A stretch of DNA of 12,137 nt from DATHWB01 sp035544575 (GTDB lineage: Bacteria > Actinomycetota > Acidimicrobiia > Spongiisociales > ZC4RG35), in NCBI GenBank assembly GCA_035544575.1, contig DATKEC010000002.1, forward strand, positions 1-12,137, written 5' to 3'. The notes beneath the pieces were generated by a model. The model did not search any database. It was not told where the DNA came from and was given only the letters and a program-made list of their open reading frames with translations. The translations under genes were made by a program, and so were the position numbers. Shown piece after piece: positions 7,652 to 12,137 of the stretch (its first letter is position 1; each line of letters begins with the position of its first letter).

Positions 7652-7968
7652 CCGTCTTTGCGCTTGTCGTTGCTGCAGGAGCCGGCCAACGCCCATCGCC
7701 ACGGGAAGACATCGATCACGATTCGAGGTCAGGCCAGTGATGGGCGCTAATTCTGTCACGTCGTCGACCGGGAGCCTGGTGTGCCCCCGAGCACCACGCG
7801 AAGCTCTTCTCGCGGTTTTCGTCGTCAAACCTGGGCAGTCAGTTCGCCGGTTCGACCGGACTCGGGCTCTCGGTTGCGGCAGAACTAGTTGAACGAATGG
7901 GAGGCGAGGTCCCATATCGGCGCATCCGGGGTGAGACACACTTCGTTCTGTCCGTGCCCGTCGCTGAA
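7652..7968 (+). pseudogene. Decayed HATPase_c domain of a second histidine kinase
   Basis: Translating 7652-7747 gives SLRLSLLQEPANAHRHG and then TSITIRGQASDGR, which lines up with the N-box region of the upstream kinase (LRQILRNLVANAVKHG). A TAA at 7748-7750 interrupts it. The same frame resumes with FCHVVDREPGVPP, matching the upstream CHVIVRDDGSGVPP (G1 box). At about 7787 one base is missing, and the next frame reads EHHAKLFSRF, then GSTGLGLSVAAELVERMGG and YRRIRGETHFVLSVPVAE, aligning to AGLGLHVSRRLAELMGG and YRRTGGHTEFVLSLRLAE upstream. So this is the 3' catalytic half of a kinase broken by one stop and one frameshift; no HisKA, PAS or membrane part is visible. The N-box asparagine is kept, but the G1 aspartate-glycine spacing is altered. 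It runs into the STAS gene with no stop in between. Confidence 0.82.
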
Positions 7969-8072
7969 GGCCAGCTCGAGCCCCCGCGGCGAATCGTGCG
8001 CAAACCCGACGAACGGGGCCGTCCGGCAGGTTCGCGTCCGGGCCGGCTTATGCGAAAACCCGCCTCGCCGAC

Positions 8073-8078
8073 TACACT
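8073..8078 (+). promoter_or_regulatory. Possible -10 element for the STAS-led cassette
   Basis: TACACT fits the actinobacterial TANNNT pattern and lies about 75 bases before the STAS start codon, in a locally AT-richer patch. No good -35 is present at 16-19 bases upstream, so this is only a candidate. Confidence 0.22.
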
Positions 8079-8138
8079 CGCTCGTGCTGCCCACAGTGCG
8101 CAGCGCTGCCCGAGACCCCGGCGGCCGATCCACCGAGT

Positions 8139-8144
8139 GGAAGG
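8139..8144 (+). promoter_or_regulatory. Ribosome-binding site of the STAS gene
   Basis: GGAAGG stands 7 bases ahead of ATG 8152. This decides the start against the longer in-frame options beginning inside the kinase remnant (for example ATG 7897). Confidence 0.65.
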
Positions 8145-8151
8145 CCCCGAA

Positions 8152-8514
8152 ATGTCGCCGCAGACCTCTATCACCGCTGAATTCGCCCCTCTCCCAATCC
8201 CGTTTGTCGTCGGTTCGAAGCTCGACGGCGACGTACTCACGATCGTCATCGCCGGCGAACTCGACGTGGCAACCGCGCACCTCCTCGTAGACGTTCAGCG
8301 CTCCGTCCAAGGCACGTACCGGGCCCTTCGTTACGAATTGGCCGGACTCGGCTTCATGGACTCAGCCGGCCTGCGGGCCGTCCTCGCACCGGCCACCAGC
8401 CACCTTCCCATCAGCGAGATATCCATCATCCACCCAACACGCGCCGTCCGTCGGCTTCTGGAACTCCGGGACCTCCAAGCGATGATCGCCGCGGATGACG
8501 ATGAAAGCGGTTGA
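8152..8514 (+). CDS. STAS-domain protein, anti-sigma factor antagonist-like
   Basis: A 120-residue single STAS domain. It shows the strand-turn GDVLTIVIAGELDVATA (about 26-42) and the phosphorylation loop FMDSAGLRAV (68-77), in which Ser71 is the position phosphorylated in SpoIIAA/RsbV proteins by a HATPase anti-sigma kinase. Members act in the cytoplasm as switches: unphosphorylated protein binds an anti-sigma factor and frees a sigma factor, or in other systems regulates a signalling enzyme. No RsbW/SpoIIAB-type kinase, PP2C phosphatase or sigma factor gene is in the window. It is the first gene of a run of four signalling genes and its stop (TTGA at 8511-8514) could couple to an alternative start of the GGDEF-EAL gene. 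Confidence 0.88.
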   Translation: MSPQTSITAEFAPLPIPFVVGSKLDGDVLTIVIAGELDVATAHLLVDVQRSVQGTYRALRYELAGLGFMDSAGLRAVLAPATSHLPISEISIIHPTRAVRRLLELRDLQAMIAADDDESG

Positions 8515-8633
8515 GCGCACTGGACACTCCTCGTCCATCGGCGCGTTCCCACGATAACGGTGGACAACATGTACTATTTTCTCGACGACCTTCGGGTCGA
8601 CCGCCCGGACCTCGCGGTATCTCTTCCCTAGTT

Positions 8634-8638
8634 GGAGG
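8634..8638 (+). promoter_or_regulatory. Ribosome-binding site supporting GTG 8646
   Basis: GGAGG followed by TG lies 7 bases ahead of GTG 8646, where recognisable GAF-protein sequence begins (ATERRLSDLLSEFARTL). The alternative TTG at 8511 overlaps the STAS stop by 4 bases but has no such site, and the 45 residues it would add are low-complexity and arginine/proline/glycine-rich. Confidence 0.65.
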
Positions 8639-8645
8639 TGGCGAG

Positions 8646-10634
8646 GTGGCGACCGAACGGCGGCTTTCCGATCTTCTGAGTGAGTTCGCCCGGACCCTCT
8701 TGACGGACTTTCCGATTCAGGGAATCCTCGATCATCTCATTGTCCGGATCGCCGACGTCCTGCCCATCGGGTCGGCCGGCGTCACTCTCATTTCCGCCGC
8801 AGGAAAAGCCCGTCACGTGGCGGCCTCCGACGCGTCGGCGTTGCGGTTCGTCAGGTTGCAGACCGAACTGGGGGACGGCCCGTGCCTGACGGCGCATGAT
8901 TCTGGCCGAGTCGTGGCCGTGCCTGACCTCGGGTGCGACGACCGCTTCCCCGAATTCTCCCGCCGGGCGCTCGAAGAGGGACTGAGAGCGGTGTTCAGCT
9001 TTCCGCTGAAGGTCGAGAACCATCGACTGGGAGCGCTCGATCTCTACCGGGAAACGGCCGGTCCGATGGACGCCGAAGCGATGGAGACCGCCCAGACGCT
9101 GGCAGACGTGACGACCGCATACCTCCTCAATGCTGAGGCGCGTGCCGAACTCGAAACTTCCTCGCAACAGGCGCAGCACAACTCTCTCCACGACCCCCTC
9201 ACCGGTCTCGCCAATCGCACGCTGTTCGTCCAGCGCCTCGACCATGCCATGTTGCGGGCTCGCCGTTCTGAGAAGCTGGTGGCCGTGTTCTTTGCCGATC
9301 TTGATCAGTTCAAGGCCGTCAATGATGGATTCGGACATCACGTGGGTGACGAACTGTTGGTGGCGGTCGCTGACCGGCTGGGCGGGGTGATGCGTCCCGG
9401 GGACACCCTTGCCCGCCTGTCCGGTGACGAGTTTGCGATCCTTTGTGAGGACCTCGACGACGCCTCCGCCGTTGAACCGCTGGCAGCTCGGATCGGAGCA
9501 GCGCTGGCCGAGCCATTCGTCCTCTCCGAAACCGAGATAACCGTGGCGGCCAGCGTCGGCATCGCGTTTGCCGGGCTCGGCGAAGATGTGCCGGAGCGCG
9601 TGCTGGAGGAAGCGGATGCCGCGATGTACCAGGTGAAGCGGCGCGGCGGCGGCCGGCATGCCGTGATCGATCTGCGTGAGCATCGAAGCGTCAACCATCG
9701 GGCCCGTCTCAATCGCGACCTTCGAGGTGCCCTGCGGCGCGAAGAACTCGGCGTGCACTTTCAGCCCATCGTGGCCACAGACAGCGGCCGACTTGTGGGC
9801 GCCGAGGCGCTCCTCCGATGGTCCCACCCCGCCTACGGCCCGGTGGATCCGGAGGTCCTCATCCAGTTGGCGGAGCAGTCCGGCGCGGTCATCGAGATTG
9901 GTCAGTGGCTCTTTGAGAAAGCGTGCCTCGACGCCCTACGCTGGCAGGACAAGGGGCACCTCCCTGCGTTCGGTATCTCCGTCAACGTCTCGGTGCGCCA
10001 ACTCATGGCGACCGAATACGTCGCCTCGGTGGCCTCCGCGTTGCGCAACACCGGAATCACCCCAGGCCACGTAACGCTGGAGCTGACCGAAAGTGCCCTC
10101 GTGCACGACGAAGAGCGGGCCCTCTCAGTGCTTCGGGCTTTGAAGCGCCTCGGTGTCAATATCGCCGTGGACGACTTCGGGACGGGCATGTCCTCGCTCA
10201 GTCGCCTCAAGCAGTTCCCGGTGGACACCGTCAAGATCGACCGCAATTTTGTGAACGATCTCGAACACAACCTCGCGAGCCGCCTGATTGTGGGCGCAGT
10301 TGTCGGGTTGGCACACGGACTGGGGATGAAGGTAGTGGCGGAAGGCATCGAGACCGTGGGTCAGCGCGACCAGGTGGCAAAGCTCGACTGCGACTTCAGC
10401 CAGGGCTTCTATTTCGCAAAGCCCCAACCGAGCGATGCAATCGACGCCCTGGTGTCCACGGACGACGCGCTGCCGCGCCTCCCCACGCTCCTCAGGCCGG
10501 CCCCGACGCGGGCGGCGCGTGCCGGGCACCCGGACCGCCTGTCCGTGTCCAGCGGCATGAGTTCGGCGGACACCCTGATGTCAGTCGGCTCCGAGGGTTT
10601 CGTCCCGCTCTCGTTGTGGCGGCGCCACGCATGA
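8646..10634 (+). CDS. GAF-GGDEF-EAL cyclic-di-GMP synthase/phosphodiesterase
   Basis: A 662-residue cytoplasmic protein with a GAF sensor (about 20-170, motif GDGPC 76-80 and VPDL), a GGDEF domain (about 177-335) and an EAL domain (about 355-600). The cyclase signature reads SGDEF (259-263), an accepted active variant, with the metal-binding FADLDQF and an inhibitory I-site RPGD (250-253) exactly five residues upstream. The phosphodiesterase side keeps EALLRW (387), NVSVRQ, ELTES, DDFGTG (509-514), KIDRNFV, AEGIE and the QG of FSQGF, so both activities may be present, with the GAF domain choosing between them. A serine/arginine-rich tail of about 50 residues follows. The GTG start has a good ribosome-binding site; TTG 8511 would give 707 residues. 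Its stop overlaps the next ATG (ATGA). Confidence 0.94.
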   Translation: MATERRLSDLLSEFARTLLTDFPIQGILDHLIVRIADVLPIGSAGVTLISAAGKARHVAASDASALRFVRLQTELGDGPCLTAHDSGRVVAVPDLGCDDRFPEFSRRALEEGLRAVFSFPLKVENHRLGALDLYRETAGPMDAEAMETAQTLADVTTAYLLNAEARAELETSSQQAQHNSLHDPLTGLANRTLFVQRLDHAMLRARRSEKLVAVFFADLDQFKAVNDGFGHHVGDELLVAVADRLGGVMRPGDTLARLSGDEFAILCEDLDDASAVEPLAARIGAALAEPFVLSETEITVAASVGIAFAGLGEDVPERVLEEADAAMYQVKRRGGGRHAVIDLREHRSVNHRARLNRDLRGALRREELGVHFQPIVATDSGRLVGAEALLRWSHPAYGPVDPEVLIQLAEQSGAVIEIGQWLFEKACLDALRWQDKGHLPAFGISVNVSVRQLMATEYVASVASALRNTGITPGHVTLELTESALVHDEERALSVLRALKRLGVNIAVDDFGTGMSSLSRLKQFPVDTVKIDRNFVNDLEHNLASRLIVGAVVGLAHGLGMKVVAEGIETVGQRDQVAKLDCDFSQGFYFAKPQPSDAIDALVSTDDALPRLPTLLRPAPTRAARAGHPDRLSVSSGMSSADTLMSVGSEGFVPLSLWRRHA

Positions 10635-11353
10635 GCGATGCCGAGCGGGTTGCGCGTGTGGCATCTGCTTTCGCTCGCCATCGGCGCGCGAGTGGCAGTT
10701 TGTGCTCGGCGAGTGCCGATGTTCTCCAGGTCGCTTCAGCCGGTGTGGCCCTGATGAGCGCTCGGCACAATGGCCCGGTATGCAACTCGGACGACCGTTC
10801 TCTCGCTCTCGACGAGCTGCAGTTCTCGCTGGGGGAGGGGCCGAGCCTCGACGCCTTCGCCCAGCGTGAAGTGATCGACGAACCAGACCTCGAACACGCT
10901 CAATTGGCTCGATGGCCTGCCTTCACCGCGACTGCTCTGGAGCTCGGCACCCGTGGGATATTTGCTTTGCCCTTGAACGCGGGCTCCAAGTGCATCGGCG
11001 TGTTGACCCTCTACCACGACGTGGCCGGGGCGTTGTCTCCCGAACAGCGAGCTGATGGTTTGGTGGTGGCTGACGCGGTCACCCGGTCGATGATGGAAAC
11101 CGAGTCACGCAACGAACCGGACCTGCTGGCAGTCGAGTTGGACAACGCGGCCAGCCACCGCGCCGAGATCCATCAGGCGTCAGGGATGGTCGCCGTGCAA
11201 CTCGGTGTGGCGGTCGCCGACGCCGAGGCTCGGCTCCGGGCGCACGCCTATGCCGGGAACCGTCCCGTGGTCGATGTTGCCCGCGACATCGTCGAACGGC
11301 GTCTGCGTCTCATCGACGACGGGCCGTCGCCCGGAGAGCGTTTGGTAGAGTGA
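10631..11353 (+). CDS. GAF-ANTAR antiterminator-type regulator 1
   Basis: A 240-residue protein with an N-terminal GAF domain (about 20-155) and a C-terminal ANTAR domain (about 168-227: AVELDNAASHRAEIHQASGMV, then a helix around ARLRAHAYAGNRPVVDVARDIV). ANTAR proteins bind tandem-hairpin RNA leaders and prevent transcription termination, usually after a signal changes the sensor domain. The GAF motif reads GEGPSLDAF, with Ser72 where its two relatives have Cys80, and the ANTAR core has HQASGMV instead of the usual EQAKGML. So both parts have drifted from the consensus, and either signal or RNA specificity may have changed. The ATG overlaps the GGDEF-EAL stop by 4 bases, and its own stop overlaps a possible GTG of the next gene; coupling is therefore likely. 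Confidence 0.88.
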   Translation: MSDAERVARVASAFARHRRASGSLCSASADVLQVASAGVALMSARHNGPVCNSDDRSLALDELQFSLGEGPSLDAFAQREVIDEPDLEHAQLARWPAFTATALELGTRGIFALPLNAGSKCIGVLTLYHDVAGALSPEQRADGLVVADAVTRSMMETESRNEPDLLAVELDNAASHRAEIHQASGMVAVQLGVAVADAEARLRAHAYAGNRPVVDVARDIVERRLRLIDDGPSPGERLVE

Positions 11354-11379
11354 GACCTGGCAGGGCCGAGATGAGGACG

Positions 11380-12135
11380 ATGGCACGGGAAGATCTGATC
11401 GCAGACACATTCGTCGGGATCGTGGACTCCCTCGTCGACGACTTCGACATCATCGATATGCTGACCGGGTTGACCGTCGGCTGCGTGGACCTCGACCTGG
11501 CAACGGCATGCGGGATCCTCCTGGCTGACGAGCACGCCAAGCTGCGCGTCATGGCAGCGTCGAACGAGCGAGCACATCTCTTGGAGTTGTTTCAGCTCCA
11601 GAATGACGAGGGGCCCTGTCTCGAGGCGTTCTCGACAGGTGACCCTGTGGTGCATCCTGATCTCTCCACCGCGTACGATCGCTGGCCCGTCTTCGCCCCC
11701 GAGGCGGTGCGGGCCGGCTTTTACTCGGTGCACGCGTTCCCGCTGCGCTTGCGGACATCGGTGATCGGGGCGATGAATCTCTTCTCCGCTGAGCGCGGTG
11801 ACATCGGCGAACCGGGTTCGCACCTCGCTCAGGCACTGGCCGATGTCGCAAGCATCGCCATCCTCCAAGACCAGATGATCCGCCAGTCCGACGTGCGAGC
11901 GGGCCAGCTTCAGCATGCTCTCGACAGCCGGGTGGCGATCGAACAAGCCAAGGGAATGCTGGCGGAACGGGCCCATGTCGACATGGACCAGGCATTCGCG
12001 ATGTTGCGTACGCACGCCCGCTCCGCCCGGCTTCATCTCACCGCGGTTGCATTGCAGCTCGTGGATGGCACGCTGGCAATCGACGAGGTTGTCGCGGCGG
12101 CGTCGAGTTCCCGCCAAAGACCCGAGACGCAGTAG
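11380..12135 (+). CDS. GAF-ANTAR antiterminator-type regulator 2
   Basis: A 251-residue protein with GAF (about 20-165; NDEGPCLEAF 75-84 with Cys80, then HPDL) and ANTAR (about 176-231; LDSRVAIEQAKGMLAE, then FAMLRTHARS). The ANTAR core matches the family consensus more closely than the previous gene. It should act in the cytoplasm as a signal-dependent RNA-binding antiterminator; its target leader is not evident in the window. Three starts are possible in frame: GTG 11350 (overlaps the previous stop by 4 bases), ATG 11371 (AGGG five bases ahead) and ATG 11380. I choose 11380 because recognisable family sequence (MAREDLIADTFVGIVDSLVDD pattern) begins there. The stop TAG lies two bases from the window end, so downstream neighbours are unknown. 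Confidence 0.9.
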   Translation: MAREDLIADTFVGIVDSLVDDFDIIDMLTGLTVGCVDLDLATACGILLADEHAKLRVMAASNERAHLLELFQLQNDEGPCLEAFSTGDPVVHPDLSTAYDRWPVFAPEAVRAGFYSVHAFPLRLRTSVIGAMNLFSAERGDIGEPGSHLAQALADVASIAILQDQMIRQSDVRAGQLQHALDSRVAIEQAKGMLAERAHVDMDQAFAMLRTHARSARLHLTAVALQLVDGTLAIDEVVAAASSSRQRPETQ

Positions 12136-12137
12136 GC

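Larger units (their letters stand above)
7969..8151 (+). other. Intergenic leader before the STAS gene
   Basis: These bases continue the open frame of the kinase remnant but encode an arginine/proline-rich stretch with no recognisable domain, so I treat them as non-coding leader. A TACACT at 8073-8078 (4 of 6 to the -10 consensus) is the only promoter-like hexamer, without a convincing -35. A 10-base perfect palindrome GCAGCGCTGC sits at 8100-8109. Confidence 0.4.

Noticed and set aside
5966..7939. 657-residue open frame on the minus strand
   Set aside because: It lies opposite the histidine kinase, is rich in Arg, His and Gln with no domain or hydrophobic pattern, and is a typical high-GC shadow frame.
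7897..8514. 205-residue protein joining the HATPase end to the STAS domain
   Set aside because: The ATG at 7897 falls inside the G2 region with no ribosome-binding site, the linker is low-complexity, and ATG 8152 has a good one.
8561..8577. TGGACA and TACTAT as a promoter before the GGDEF-EAL gene
   Set aside because: The hexamers resemble -35 and -10 boxes but are only 5 bases apart, not 16-19.
9923..10630. Upstream extension of the first GAF-ANTAR frame
   Set aside because: It overlaps the EAL domain in another frame and is arginine/proline-rich; the ATGA overlap at 10631 is the natural start.

Overview
The window is high-GC DNA with every convincing gene on the + strand. GTG and TTG starts, 4-base ATGA/GTGA overlaps, an F420/flavin luciferase-like oxidoreductase, a soluble P450 and two GAF-ANTAR proteins point to an actinobacterium. 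An Acidimicrobiia-like lineage is my guess; nothing in the window fixes the taxon.

Region 1 (45-1695) holds an MFS transporter followed after 7 bases by a YbaK/EbsC-type aminoacyl-tRNA deacylase-like protein. Region 2 (1696-1831) is a short intergenic stretch filled by a striking 85-base near-perfect inverted repeat that carries two copies of a 14-bp palindrome. Region 3 (1832-5053) holds a luciferase-like monooxygenase, a cytochrome P450, a 90-residue three-helix membrane protein and leucyl/phenylalanyl-tRNA-protein transferase (aat). The last three overlap by 4 bases at each junction and so look translationally coupled. Region 4 (5105-7579) holds a tandem universal stress protein and a membrane PAS-histidine kinase with no response regulator beside it.

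Region 5 (7580-8151) has no intact gene. It contains the decayed 3' part of a second histidine kinase (HATPase_c domain), broken by a TAA codon and a -1 frameshift and resembling the intact kinase just upstream. Region 6 (8152-12135) is a compact signalling cassette: a STAS anti-sigma-factor-antagonist-like protein, a GAF-GGDEF-EAL protein with intact cyclase, I-site and phosphodiesterase motifs, and two GAF-ANTAR proteins. The three GAF domains belong to the same recognisable subfamily (GDGPC/GEGPS/DEGPC motif, then a PDL motif). One sensory module is therefore wired to two outputs, c-di-GMP turnover and RNA-binding antitermination, next to a STAS switch.

The most interesting items are this multi-output GAF cassette, the kinase remnant beside its intact relative, and the palindromic repeat at 1706-1790. 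All functional claims rest on motif recognition by eye; no search was run.
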